From: JAIOSM01 sp964565415
Lineage (GTDB): Bacteria > Desulfobacterota > Desulfobacteria > Desulfobacterales > Desulfobacteraceae
DNA length: 64,000 nt
Direction of reading: 5' to 3'
Assembly (NCBI GenBank): GCA_964565415.1
Contig: CAZMEX010000004.1
Span: forward strand, 1-64,000
The notes under the pieces were generated by a model, which was given only the letters and a program-made list of their open reading frames with translations, did no database searches and was not told the DNA's origin. Each line of letters starts with the position of its first letter. Position 1 is the stretch's first letter. The translations under genes and the position numbers were made by a program. Positions 8,638 through 17,934 of the stretch are shown piece after piece.

Positions 8638-9498
8638 ATGAAAATTAAAAAAGCTGTCTTTCCAGTAGCAGGTCTTGGAACAAGATTTTTACCGGCAACC
8701 AAAGCAATGGCAAAAGAGATGCTGCCGGTTGTTGATAAACCCATCATTCAATATGCAGTTGAAGAGGCATTCAAGGCTGGTATTGAACAGATTATCTTTG
8801 TCACAGGCAGGGGTAAAAAAGCCCTTGAGGACCATTTTGACAGATCTTCTGAACTTGAATTGAACCTTAAAAACAAAAAAAAACATGCCCTGTTAAAAGA
8901 GATAAAAGAGCTGGTTCCCAAAACCGGAACCATTATTTATACAAGACAAAACCAACCATTAGGGCTTGGACACGCCATCTGGTGTGCCAGGGATATCGTG
9001 GGCAATGAACCCTTTGCTGTGCTGCTTGCCGATGACCTTATAAAATCCGAGGTACCTGTTTTATCCCAGATGATGCTTAAGTTTGATAAATTACAAGCAT
9101 CCATTGCTGCTGTTATGCAGGTTGATAAAGAGAATATTAATCAATATGGAATCCTTGATGCTGTCGCCATGGACAATGATGTTGTTAAGGTCAATGCTCT
9201 GGTTGAAAAGCCTGACCCTGATAAGGCACCTTCCAATCTTGCAATCATAGGAAGATATATACTCACCCCGCAAATTTTCAACTTTCTTGGACAAAAAAAG
9301 AGAGGTTCTGGCGGTGAAATTCAACTCACAGATGCTATGCAGGCTCTTTTAAAAGAACAAGACATCTATGGATATAAATTTAAAGGGGAACGATTTGATT
9401 GTGGTGACAAAGCAGGGTTTCAAATGGCTAATCTTGCCTTTGCAATGGAGCGGAACGATATTAGAGATAAGCTGTTAAAATATATTAAAACTCTCTGA
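8638..9498 (+). CDS. galU: UTP-glucose-1-phosphate uridylyltransferase
   Basis: GalU makes UDP-glucose from UTP and glucose-1-phosphate for envelope polysaccharides. The protein shows the nucleotidyltransferase signature AGLGTRFLPATKAMAKEML at its N-terminus, the LADDL metal-binding segment near residue 106, VEKPDP near 185 and the late FDCGDKAGF block. I prefer ATG 8638 because GGGAGA lies at the right distance; an in-frame ATG at 8626 has no ribosome site. It lies 74 bp after pyrE, so pyrimidine synthesis and use of UTP are genomic neighbours. Confidence 0.94.
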   Translation: MKIKKAVFPVAGLGTRFLPATKAMAKEMLPVVDKPIIQYAVEEAFKAGIEQIIFVTGRGKKALEDHFDRSSELELNLKNKKKHALLKEIKELVPKTGTIIYTRQNQPLGLGHAIWCARDIVGNEPFAVLLADDLIKSEVPVLSQMMLKFDKLQASIAAVMQVDKENINQYGILDAVAMDNDVVKVNALVEKPDPDKAPSNLAIIGRYILTPQIFNFLGQKKRGSGGEIQLTDAMQALLKEQDIYGYKFKGERFDCGDKAGFQMANLAFAMERNDIRDKLLKYIKTL

Positions 9499-9508
9499 TT
9501 TATAAGAT

Positions 9509-10087
9509 TCAAATACTTTGTTTGTAAATATTATAAGCGTTCATTACTTTTCTCACATATCTTTGTGTTTCATAAAACGGCGGGATATCTTTATGTGCGT
9601 CTACTGTTGTAGGACCTGCATTGTATGCTGCAAGGGCAAGGGGCACCTTATTCTTATATTTTCTAATTAACTGTCCCAGATAATAAGTCCCTCCCATAAT
9701 ATTATCCACAGGGTCAAAGGGATCTGACACATAAAAATTCTGAAAATTAAATGGCATAATCTGCATAAGCCCTGAGGCACCTTTACTGGACACTGCCCTG
9801 GGATTAAAATCAGACTCAACTTTTATCACGGCTTTTACAAGGGAGAAGTCAACACCATATTTACTGGAAGCTTTCCTGATAATGGAATCAAATCTGGAAG
9901 TTGTATAAAAGCGATTATTTCGTCCTGTTCTTGCATGGACAAAAAAGTTCATTTCAGAATCATTTTTTGTCAGCACATTGGTAAAATGCAGGACACCTTC
10001 ACTGTCAATATACTTATAAATATCAGCTAACCCGCCCACGGACGAAAAAGCAATAATAAATAATGTAATAAGTAGATATTTTTTCAT
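9509..10087 (-). CDS. Periplasmic lytic transglycosylase (DUF4124 + SLT domain)
   Basis: The product of about 192 residues has a signal peptide, a short DUF4124-like segment (ADIYKYIDSEGVLHFTN) and a soluble-lytic-transglycosylase domain. That domain has the catalytic glutamate in VIKVESDFNP, then GASGLMQIMP and LALAAYNAGP. It cleaves peptidoglycan glycan strands to anhydro-muropeptides. The start is taken as ATG 10087, one base after the TAA of the upstream 132-residue gene; an in-frame TTG at 10096 is less likely. The tight junction indicates co-translation with that unknown protein. It converges with galU, only 10 bp away. Confidence 0.88.
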   Translation of the reverse strand: MKKYLLITLFIIAFSSVGGLADIYKYIDSEGVLHFTNVLTKNDSEMNFFVHARTGRNNRFYTTSRFDSIIRKASSKYGVDFSLVKAVIKVESDFNPRAVSSKGASGLMQIMPFNFQNFYVSDPFDPVDNIMGGTYYLGQLIRKYKNKVPLALAAYNAGPTTVDAHKDIPPFYETQRYVRKVMNAYNIYKQSI

Positions 10088-10088
10088 A

Positions 10089-10487
10089 TTAGACAACTTT
10101 TATTTTGTTTACCTTATTATCGACATTGTCTTTATATTTCTTAAGTATTAATTTTTTTGGAAACTCCTGTTTTGATATATACTGTATAAGGGTTTCAGAA
10201 AAATCATTTAAAAGCTTTGCAAATAATTTATCTTTATCCTTTACCATAATAAAATTTCGCTCTGCCACATGTTCCCAAACAGCTATTTTACCAACTTTAT
10301 CTATAATATCTTCAAAGAAAAACTCTTTTTGCTCTCCATCGGAAAAAAGAGTTTTTTCAACTGAAATTTCCATTTTTGCTTTCATTATTACAACATAGGC
10401 ATCTTCTGAAATCATCCTTGAAGCATCTGATATTACAAGGGTTTGACCGTTTTTAAGTTCAATCTCTTTTACTGTTTTTTCTTTCAT
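10089..10487 (-). CDS. Conserved-looking hypothetical protein, 132 aa
   Basis: I do not recognise this protein. It is soluble, with no signal peptide or membrane span, rich in lysine and glutamate, and predicted mixed alpha/beta. It opens with a strand-turn-strand (KEIELKNGQTLVISDASR) and ends with a very basic tail (KKLILKKYKDNVDNK). It ends one base before the start of the lytic transglycosylase gene, and 88 bp separate its ATG from the upstream DNA methyltransferase. The coupling suggests a cell-wall-related or housekeeping role, but that is only context. Confidence 0.65.
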   Translation of the reverse strand: MKEKTVKEIELKNGQTLVISDASRMISEDAYVVIMKAKMEISVEKTLFSDGEQKEFFFEDIIDKVGKIAVWEHVAERNFIMVKDKDKLFAKLLNDFSETLIQYISKQEFPKKLILKKYKDNVDNKVNKIKVV

Positions 10488-10575
10488 AATCTTTAATTCA
10501 GCAACACCTTAAAATTATCAAGCTATCATTCTAATATTATTCAATATATCAGTGATTTACTATTTGATCAAGGCT

Positions 10576-11730
10576 TTAGAACAACTCAAGCTGCTGCCCT
10601 GGTTTTACTCTCTTTAAAGGCGGCTTAAAACTCTCTTTTGACTCAACATCAAATATCTTGTCCCAGTTTAAACAATATTGGCTCTGGGGCTCTTTTGAAT
10701 AACTTACTTCAATGACCTCTTTGCCGTGCAGCCTGGCACTTATCAAGTCATTAAACAACAAAATTTTCTCCTGGTTTGTTATCACAGGAAAGCCATAATG
10801 TTCATTCTTATACTTTAGTATTTTTTTTGATTCAATTCTCTGCTTTACAAAGTCAATATGCCTGGTCAACCGATTTTGAATAACTTCATTTGAAAAATCA
10901 ACAATATCATCCTTAATTGCTCTAATAATCTTTTCAAAATTCTTATCAATTTCAAAACCATAAGAGTTCCTGGCAGCTGCCATGGCAGCCATCATGGTTG
11001 TGCCGGTGCCTGCAAAGGGGTCAAGCACCAAATCCGCTTTTGCAGAATACATATTAATCAACCTGTATGCCAGTTCAAATGGGAACGCACCACTTCTTTT
11101 ACGCAAAGAAGATTTTTCCTGTTTCTGTCTTGTCCCTTTAATATCAAACCAAATATCTGAGAAAAAAATATTCCTCTCTTCCCAGAAAAAAGAGCTTTCC
11201 CGCCTGTTTATTTTCTGCTCATTATTGACAAAGTCTCTCTTGTAACCTTTTCGGACAATCAGTATGTACTCATGTTCCAGAGTAACATATGCTCCTGCTG
11301 GCAACATCCCTGAACCCATGAACTTGTTTGGTGCATTTGTCTGTTTACGCCATAATATATCAGGCAGGGATGTAAACCCAATTTCCCTGAGATATTGTAA
11401 AATCCTTGCATGGTTTGGATATAAACTAAAGTTATCGTTAATGGTTCTTGTGGCATCCCCGATATTAATACAGGCAAAACCTCCATTTTTTAAGACCCTA
11501 AAGCATTCATCCCATACAGAGTCTAAAGTCCTATGCATAAGTTCAAAAGCAATATTCCCCTGTTTTTTTTTTAGAGCATCAAGCACAGCTCCATCCTGAT
11601 CTGAAAAAACAGTATCCCACATTTCAATCATTGGATATGGGGGAGAGGTAACTATGAGATTAACACTGCCTGAAGGCACCTCGTCCATATCATTAGAGTT
11701 TTGAAAAAATATTTCATGTACTGTATCCAT
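10576..11730 (-). CDS. Solitary DNA methyltransferase, N4-cytosine/N6-adenine type
   Basis: The protein of about 384 residues is a beta-class DNA methyltransferase: the catalytic motif TSPPYP comes first (about residue 28) and the AdoMet-binding motif DPFAGTGTT later (about 238). TSPPY favours N4-cytosine as the target, though N6-adenine cannot be excluded. The frame opens further upstream, but ATG 11730 is preceded by a near-perfect GGAGAGGAGG ribosome site, so I use it. The C-terminal 120 residues are unassigned and may hold target recognition. No restriction endonuclease gene is adjacent, so it looks like an orphan methyltransferase (regulatory or anti-restriction). Confidence 0.86.
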   Translation of the reverse strand: MDTVHEIFFQNSNDMDEVPSGSVNLIVTSPPYPMIEMWDTVFSDQDGAVLDALKKKQGNIAFELMHRTLDSVWDECFRVLKNGGFACINIGDATRTINDNFSLYPNHARILQYLREIGFTSLPDILWRKQTNAPNKFMGSGMLPAGAYVTLEHEYILIVRKGYKRDFVNNEQKINRRESSFFWEERNIFFSDIWFDIKGTRQKQEKSSLRKRSGAFPFELAYRLINMYSAKADLVLDPFAGTGTTMMAAMAAARNSYGFEIDKNFEKIIRAIKDDIVDFSNEVIQNRLTRHIDFVKQRIESKKILKYKNEHYGFPVITNQEKILLFNDLISARLHGKEVIEVSYSKEPQSQYCLNWDKIFDVESKESFKPPLKRVKPGQQLELF

Positions 11731-11889
11731 CTTTAAAACCTCCTCTCCTAAAAAAATAATGCCTAGAATTAATATAAATTTTATAGTGTTGTCAACCAAC
11801 TCTTTTTTTAGAACTATTTTTTACTTGCTTTGCTGAATCTTGTTTGTTATTTTTCTAAAAATAATCGATTTTTCATAAGGAGAGTATGT

Positions 11890-12246
11890 ATGGCTGCAAA
11901 AAAAGCAAATAATCCTGCAAATACATGGGCTATGCTGTGCCATTTATTGGGTCTGTGTACCTTTATCGGAATACCATTTGGAAATATAATCGGACCTTTG
12001 GTTGTCTGGTTAATAAAAGGAAAAGAGTATGACTTTGTTGATGAGCAGGGTAAAGAAGCATTGAATTTTCAGATATCAATGACAATTTATGCATTGATCG
12101 CAGGCTTGTTGATAATTATTTTAATAGGATGGATATTGATCTTTGCCTTGGTTGTGGCTGATATTGTCCTTACTATCATGGCTTCCATAAAAGTTAACAA
12201 TGGTGAATCATATAGATACCCCTATATTTTCCGCTTGATAAAATAA
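11890..12246 (+). CDS. DUF4870 small membrane protein
   Basis: This 118-residue protein belongs to the DUF4870 (Tic20-like) family. It has an N-terminal segment with WAMLCHLLGL, the conserved GPLVVWLIKGKEYDFVDEQGKEALNFQ-type middle (quoted here by its key residues: KGKE, D, V, EQGKEALNFQ), and two more hydrophobic helices. Three to four membrane spans are expected. ATG 11890 is chosen over the upstream frame because AAGGAGAG sits 6 bp before it. The function of the family is unknown. A terminator follows, so it is probably monocistronic. Confidence 0.8.
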   Translation: MAAKKANNPANTWAMLCHLLGLCTFIGIPFGNIIGPLVVWLIKGKEYDFVDEQGKEALNFQISMTIYALIAGLLIIILIGWILIFALVVADIVLTIMASIKVNNGESYRYPYIFRLIK

Positions 12247-12277
12247 GACAAACCCCCTGTTTAAAAAAATCATTGTG

Positions 12278-12314
12278 TGGGCTGAAATCCTCTGGGTTTT
12301 TAGCCCATTTTTTA
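12278..12314 (+). terminator. Rho-independent terminator after the DUF4870 gene
   Basis: TGGGCT (12278-12283) pairs with AGCCCA (12302-12307), the stem can be extended by AAA/TTT pairs, and a run of seven T residues follows. Confidence 0.75.
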
Positions 12315-12440
12315 TATTTTCCCACTCTGATTACTGCTTTTTATTCATGACAAATTATTTACTCCTTCATTGAACAACTCTTTGATTTTCAACGTCGAAT
12401 CTGATATGTTACAGGCTCAATTTTTTAAGGATTTGAACAG

Positions 12441-13310
12441 ATGCATTATGAAGGTGACATGATCAGACCTCCCAGCGAGGCATCAAGTATTTTATTACAG
12501 GTAACCCTTGGTTGTTCCCACAACAAATGTACGTTCTGCGGAACATTTAGAGGCAAACGATTTAATATTAAAAAAGATGATATAATTTTTGAAGATATTG
12601 AGTTTGCAGCACAACATATGCAAAGGATAAACAAGCTTTTTATCTGTGATGGTGATGCCTTGATAATACCCCAAAAACGGCTCGTAAAAATATTGAAACA
12701 GATACAAAAACGCCTGCCCTGGGTCAACCAGGTCAGCCTTTATGCCAATACAAAAAGTATAGGTATGAAATCTGAAGCTGAGCTCAGGGAGCTTTATGAA
12801 CTTGGCGTCAAGCTTGCTTATATGGGATTAGAGTCAGGCGATGATGTCACTCTTAAAAACATCAATAAAGGGGCAGACTCAGCCCGGATGATTGAAATGG
12901 GCAAAAAGATCAGAAAATCCGGTATTAAGCTTTCAATAACCGTTCTTATTGGTCTTGCAGGAAAAACCCGCTCTAAAATCCATGCTAAGGAGACTGGCAG
13001 AGTTTTATCTGCCATTGATCCTGAATTTGTTGGCGCATTAAGCCTTATGCTGATTCCGGGAACTGAGCTCCATGCACAGTATGAAAAAAAAGAGTTTGAA
13101 CTTTTAAACCGTGAAGAGATGTTAGAGGAACTAGGAAATATGATATCTGCAACAAATTTATCTTCGGGGCTATTCCATGCAAACCATGCATCAAATTACC
13201 TTCCCATCCGGGCAAAACTACCTGAAGAAAAAGAGAAAACATTGTCACTCATTGCCAATGCATTGGATGGAAAAATCGAATTAAGACCAGAATATATGAG
13301 GGCACTATAA
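12441..13310 (+). CDS. Radical SAM protein
   Basis: This 289-residue protein has an N-terminal cluster motif CSHNKCTFC (C-x4-C-x2-C, residues 25-33). That spacing occurs in some HemN/COG1032-like radical SAM enzymes rather than the common C-x3-C-x2-C. Next come a barrel with a glutamate-containing LAYMGLESGDD strand and a later VLIGLAGKTR segment typical of elongator/HemN-like proteins. It should bind a 4Fe-4S cluster and AdoMet; the substrate is unknown. It lies 27 bp upstream of transketolase and may be co-transcribed. Confidence 0.78.
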   Translation: MHYEGDMIRPPSEASSILLQVTLGCSHNKCTFCGTFRGKRFNIKKDDIIFEDIEFAAQHMQRINKLFICDGDALIIPQKRLVKILKQIQKRLPWVNQVSLYANTKSIGMKSEAELRELYELGVKLAYMGLESGDDVTLKNINKGADSARMIEMGKKIRKSGIKLSITVLIGLAGKTRSKIHAKETGRVLSAIDPEFVGALSLMLIPGTELHAQYEKKEFELLNREEMLEELGNMISATNLSSGLFHANHASNYLPIRAKLPEEKEKTLSLIANALDGKIELRPEYMRAL

Positions 13311-13337
13311 TATTATAATTTCTATTAGGAGAAAATA

Positions 13338-15362
13338 ATGACCATAATTGATAAAGATATTGATAAGCTTTGTATAGATACAATTAGAACTCTTTCCATT
13401 GACGCAATACAAAAAGCAAACTCTGGACATCCGGGTGCGCCCATGGGACTTGCACCTGTGGCACATGTTTTGTGGAAATATTTTTTAAAACACAATCCTA
13501 AAAACACTTCGTGGGTTGACAGGGACAGATTTGTACTCTCGGGCGGACATGCTTCAATGCTCCTTTACAGCCTTCTTTTTCTCCACGGCTATGGTTTGAC
13601 CATTGATGATATAAAACAATTCAGACAGTGGGAAAGCAAAACTCCTGGACATCCTGAACTTGGACATACCAATGGTGTTGAGACTACAACGGGTCCTTTG
13701 GGGCAGGGGATTGCCAATGGTGTAGGTATGGCAATGGCTGAACGTCATCTTGCTGCAAGGTTTAATAAAGACGAAAAGAAGATTATTGATCATCACACCT
13801 ATGCTGTATGCGGAGATGGTGACTTGATGGAAGGTGTTGCAATGGAAGCAGTATCCCTTGCAGGACATCTTGGACTTGGAAAACTCATATTAATTTATGA
13901 TGATAACTCCATCACCATTGAAGGCAAAACAGATATTGCAGTTACTGAAGATGTTAAACTTAAATTTGAAAGCATGAACTGGCATGTTGTTGTTATCAAA
14001 GATGGCAATGATATTGATGAAATTTATAAAGCTATCTCAGATGCCATTGATGAGACTTCAAAGCCAACACTGATAAAATGCAAAACTGAAATTGCATTTG
14101 GAAGCCCCAACAAACAAGGAACATCAGGTGCCCATGGAGCACCCCTTGGCAAAGATGAAATAAAGCTTGTTAAAGAAAACTTTGGATTTGCCCCGGACAT
14201 AGATTTTTATGTTCCCCCGGAAACTCTGGATGAATGCAGAAAAACATTAATTAAGGGGCAGGAAAAAGAAGATCAATGGCAAAATGTTTATGATCAATAT
14301 AAACTTGAATTCCCTGAACTTGCTGCAAGCTTTGTGGATGCTGTGAGTGGATTTTTAACAAAGGGGTGGGACAAAGAGATTCCTGAACTTGCTGCTTCAG
14401 ATGATCCTGTTGCAACACGGGCTGCTTCCGGCAAAGTACTAAATGCCATTGCTAAAAACCTGCCTGCACTCATGGGCGGTTCTTCTGACCTTGCGCCTTC
14501 AAACAAGACATTTCTTGATAATGAAGAAGTCTTCCAGAAAGATTCATATGGAGGCAGAAACATAAGGTTTGGTGTACGGGAGCATGCAATGGGTTCTATT
14601 ATGTCAGGCATGTTTCTCCATGGTGGAATCCGCCCCTATGGCGGAACATTTCTTGTGTTTGCCGATTACATGCGCCCTGCAATCAGGGTTGCATCTTTGA
14701 TGAAGCTTCCTGTTATCTATGTTTTTACCCATGACAGTGTTGCAGTGGGCGAAGATGGTCCCACACATCAACCGGTAGAACATGTTGCTTCCCTGAGGAC
14801 AATCCCTGGATTAAACGTCATAAGACCTGCTGATTTCAATGAAACTGCCATTGCATGGCAAATTGCCCTTGAGTCGTCAAATGCCCCCACAGCTCTTATT
14901 TTAAGCCGTCAAAAGCTTGATGTGCTTGACTCTGCTCCTGATACACCTAAAGGCAATGGCAGTTTAAAAAATGGTGCCTATGTAATAAAAGAGTCTGGAA
15001 AAGGTACAGATGAGATTGATCTTATTCTTATTGGCTCAGGTGCTGAAGTACATATCTGCCTTGAAGCAGCAAAAGCCCTTGAAAAAAATGGAGTTGGCAC
15101 AAGGGTTGTGAGTATGCCGTCCTGGGAGCTTTTTATAAAATCATCACCAATTTATAAAGAGAGGATTCTTCCGGAAAAAATTACCAGCCGAATTGCTGTA
15201 GAGGCAGGGATATCCATGGGCTGGGAGCAATTTGTCGGACCCAATGGCAAAACCATATCCATTGATAAATTTGGAGCATCTGCACCTGGCAACAAAGTCC
15301 TTGCAGAATATGGTTTTACTTCAGAAAATATTATTAAGACTGCAAAGAAATTGTTGGAATAA
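13338..15362 (+). CDS. tkt: Transketolase
   Basis: The 674-residue length is normal for bacterial transketolase, which transfers two-carbon ketol units in the pentose phosphate pathway using thiamine diphosphate. Visible features are the N-terminal ANSGHPGAPMGLAP block with the active-site histidine, the ThDP/metal motif GDGDLMEGVAMEA near residue 155, GVREHAM near 410 and the DSVAVGEDGPTHQP segment near 467. A TAGGAGA ribosome site precedes the ATG. In anaerobes lacking the oxidative branch it supplies ribose and erythrose phosphates. Confidence 0.96.
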   Translation: MTIIDKDIDKLCIDTIRTLSIDAIQKANSGHPGAPMGLAPVAHVLWKYFLKHNPKNTSWVDRDRFVLSGGHASMLLYSLLFLHGYGLTIDDIKQFRQWESKTPGHPELGHTNGVETTTGPLGQGIANGVGMAMAERHLAARFNKDEKKIIDHHTYAVCGDGDLMEGVAMEAVSLAGHLGLGKLILIYDDNSITIEGKTDIAVTEDVKLKFESMNWHVVVIKDGNDIDEIYKAISDAIDETSKPTLIKCKTEIAFGSPNKQGTSGAHGAPLGKDEIKLVKENFGFAPDIDFYVPPETLDECRKTLIKGQEKEDQWQNVYDQYKLEFPELAASFVDAVSGFLTKGWDKEIPELAASDDPVATRAASGKVLNAIAKNLPALMGGSSDLAPSNKTFLDNEEVFQKDSYGGRNIRFGVREHAMGSIMSGMFLHGGIRPYGGTFLVFADYMRPAIRVASLMKLPVIYVFTHDSVAVGEDGPTHQPVEHVASLRTIPGLNVIRPADFNETAIAWQIALESSNAPTALILSRQKLDVLDSAPDTPKGNGSLKNGAYVIKESGKGTDEIDLILIGSGAEVHICLEAAKALEKNGVGTRVVSMPSWELFIKSSPIYKERILPEKITSRIAVEAGISMGWEQFVGPNGKTISIDKFGASAPGNKVLAEYGFTSENIIKTAKKLLE

Positions 15363-15390
15363 TATAGACTTTTTTCAAATCATCACTACA

Positions 15391-15438
15391 TTGTCCCCAA
15401 GAAAATAGTATTCTGCCTTGGAATTTCTTCAGGGACAA
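15391..15438. repeat. Imperfect inverted repeat between tkt and the MFS gene
   Basis: TTGTCCCCAAGAAA (15391-15404) faces TTTCTTCAGGGACAA (15424-15438) with one insertion/mismatch. The RNA could form a long hairpin, but no T-run follows, so it is either a factor-dependent termination/processing site or an operator for the transporter gene 79 bp downstream. Confidence 0.4.
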
Positions 15439-15516
15439 CTGTTTTCAAATAAGTGTCCACTGATTTTAGCAAGTGGGATAATTTTTGATCTATTAACAAT
15501 TTAATCTGTAAACAAA

Positions 15517-16791
15517 ATGAATAATGATCTAGCAAAAGACAGATACTTTAAAAGGAATGCCACTGGTGTCTCCCTTGTGGAATTTATCTGGGGACTCGGG
15601 TTTCCAATCCTTTTAGAGTCAACTTTTCTGCAAATCTTTTTAAAAACCTTTGGAGCATCGGATTTTTTAATTGGACTTGTACCATGCATTTTCATTACAG
15701 GTGTATCTACATTTCCCCTTTTATCAAGTTACCTTACGCGTAACAAGAAGCATAAAAAAAAAGTTGTGATAAACCTGCACATTTTATCATCCATTGCCAT
15801 TATTTTTTTTGGAATTTCTCTGTTTTTTGTCCAAAATCACTCTTATATACTTGTACTCTTTTTCCTATCATACATTGTGTTTTCATTAAGTATAGGGCTT
15901 ACATTGCCTGTCTGGCTCAACTATCTTGTTAAAATTTTTTCTGAGAAAAAAAGTGTTGAAGGTTTTGGGATAATGATGGGAGCCCAGAGCACTGCAAAGC
16001 TTATAAGCGGGCTGATCATTTTAAAAACAGTTGAAGAATATGGGGTTTCAACAATCAGCACCGCATATATATTCCTGAGCGCCGGGCTTTTATTTTTAAT
16101 AGGCTCTTTTTGCTTTCTTTTTACCAAAGAGATTTCAGATGATGGTAAAGAACCTAGAAACAGTGAATCATTCTTGAAACATACAAAAAATACAATTATA
16201 GAGATCATTAAAAACAAAAATTTCTTAAAATACCTTATTGGAGATCTGGATAATTATATTATAATAACAACTATCTCCTTTTATGCTGTTTATGCAACAG
16301 AGTTTTTTGATATAAAAGCATCAACAGCAACAGGGCTCTTTGCAAGTTTTTACTACACAGGCTCCATGGCTGCAAATCTTTTATTAGGTCCCTTTGATTT
16401 CCTGCAATTATTTAATTTAAAACAAAAATTTATAAGTACTAAAATACTTACAATCACAGCTCTTTTAATACTGATTTTTTTCCCGACCTTGCCAGGCTTT
16501 CTTGCTGCAAGCAGTCTGTTTGGTTTTGGCAGAGGAACCAGAAATATAATTTTCTCACCATCTGTAAAAATGTTTTCCAACAAAGAAGACACTACTGGTT
16601 ATTTTGCCCTGGCACCACTTCTTACGATAGCCTTTGGCTCGGGGCTGCCGATTTTTTATGGTATTATGCTGGATATCCTCTCGGACATGCAGGCAAATGC
16701 GTATAAAATTATGTTCAGTATATCTATTTTTCTCGTTTTAATAATTCTTTACTTTAGTATTATTACAGATTTTTCAAAAAAGGCTGACTAA
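15517..16791 (+). CDS. Major facilitator superfamily transporter
   Basis: The 424-residue protein is strongly hydrophobic, with about 12 predicted membrane helices in two halves separated by a charged cytoplasmic loop near residues 207-230 (SDDGKEPRNSESFLKHTK). Basic loops such as RNKKHKKK after helix 2 fit MFS topology. The layout resembles uncharacterised MFS members that begin with a short cytoplasmic tail before helix 1. Substrate unknown. It lies 15 bp upstream of the RND adaptor gene, so all three transport genes may be one operon. The start lacks a clear ribosome site. Confidence 0.72.
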   Translation: MNNDLAKDRYFKRNATGVSLVEFIWGLGFPILLESTFLQIFLKTFGASDFLIGLVPCIFITGVSTFPLLSSYLTRNKKHKKKVVINLHILSSIAIIFFGISLFFVQNHSYILVLFFLSYIVFSLSIGLTLPVWLNYLVKIFSEKKSVEGFGIMMGAQSTAKLISGLIILKTVEEYGVSTISTAYIFLSAGLLFLIGSFCFLFTKEISDDGKEPRNSESFLKHTKNTIIEIIKNKNFLKYLIGDLDNYIIITTISFYAVYATEFFDIKASTATGLFASFYYTGSMAANLLLGPFDFLQLFNLKQKFISTKILTITALLILIFFPTLPGFLAASSLFGFGRGTRNIIFSPSVKMFSNKEDTTGYFALAPLLTIAFGSGLPIFYGIMLDILSDMQANAYKIMFSISIFLVLIILYFSIITDFSKKAD

Positions 16792-16806
16792 ACAGGAGTA
16801 TTTACA

Positions 16807-17934
16807 ATGCAGCAGGCAAATAAAAAAGGTAAAAAAAAGAAAATAATAATAACTCTCTCAATTGTGTTCCTTCTTTTTGGAACAATGTTAATACTAGGTA
16901 TTTTTATAAAGTTAAAGGCCCAGGCTCTCAAACAAGAAGAGCTTAAATCTTCTAAAACCATAAGAGCCTTAACCAATGTTATAACACTGGAACTTATCCC
17001 GGGACATGTTCAGGAAGTTATTAATTTACCCGGGCGTGCAAAGCCCTGGAAATCCCTTACAATTGTAGCAGAAGTTAGAGGTAAAATTGTTAAAAAGGCG
17101 ATCAATGAAGGCACAAGAGTTAAAGTTGGAGATGTCCTTGCAGTACTTGACAAAAGAGATTATGAGAACTCTTATAATTCTGCTGTTGCATCTTTTGAGG
17201 CAGCCACGGCATCAAAAAAACGGCTTGGGGCCTTGAGAAAAAAGAAGTTTATAACACAATCTCAACTTGATGATATCACAGCTGTTGCCAAACAGACAAA
17301 AGCTGCCATGAATATCGCGAAACTGAACCTTACACGCTGCACAATTATATCTCCCATGGATGGCATTGTTGATAAAACATTTGTTGAAAATGGTACTTTT
17401 CTTGGGTCAGGAGATCCCATTCTAAATATTTTGCAAACAGACAAAATAAAAATAGAAGTTGGTATTCCTGAATCTGATGTTGATGTTGTAAAAGAAATCA
17501 GTGAATTTGATATTTATATTGATGCCCTTGATAACAGACATTTTAAAGGTATCAAACACTATCTTTACAACACCACAAACAGCTTTGCCCACCTTTATAA
17601 CCTTGAAATAAGTGTGGATAACCTTGATGGAAAAATCCTGCCTGACATGTTCTCCAGGGTTAAAATAATTAAACACAATATTGAAAACGGACTCTCTGTT
17701 CCCATGTATGCCCTGGTAAATAAAGATGGCAATGATGGAGTATATGTTGTTGAAAATGGTGTGGCAATTTTTAGAAAGGTAGAAAAAGGATTTCTTGATA
17801 AATGGAAAATCCAGATCCCTTCCGGATTAAAACCCCATGAAAAGGTTGTTGTTGTGGGACAGAGATTCATATCAGATAAGGAAAAAGTTAATGTTACAAA
17901 TCAGATAACAAGCATGGAGGAGTTATCTCAATGA
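16807..17934 (+). CDS. RND efflux periplasmic adaptor (membrane fusion protein)
   Basis: This 375-residue HlyD/AcrA-type protein has an N-terminal membrane anchor (about 12-33), the biotinyl-lipoyl half-motifs (GRAKPWKSLTIVAEVRG with VKVGDVLAVLDKRDYEN), a short helical hairpin around residues 120-165, and the second lipoyl half CTIISPMDGIVDKTFVENG. It bridges the inner-membrane pump to an outer-membrane channel. Its stop overlaps the pump start by 4 bp (ATGA). No TolC-like gene follows, so the channel must be encoded elsewhere. Confidence 0.88.
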   Translation: MQQANKKGKKKKIIITLSIVFLLFGTMLILGIFIKLKAQALKQEELKSSKTIRALTNVITLELIPGHVQEVINLPGRAKPWKSLTIVAEVRGKIVKKAINEGTRVKVGDVLAVLDKRDYENSYNSAVASFEAATASKKRLGALRKKKFITQSQLDDITAVAKQTKAAMNIAKLNLTRCTIISPMDGIVDKTFVENGTFLGSGDPILNILQTDKIKIEVGIPESDVDVVKEISEFDIYIDALDNRHFKGIKHYLYNTTNSFAHLYNLEISVDNLDGKILPDMFSRVKIIKHNIENGLSVPMYALVNKDGNDGVYVVENGVAIFRKVEKGFLDKWKIQIPSGLKPHEKVVVVGQRFISDKEKVNVTNQITSMEELSQ

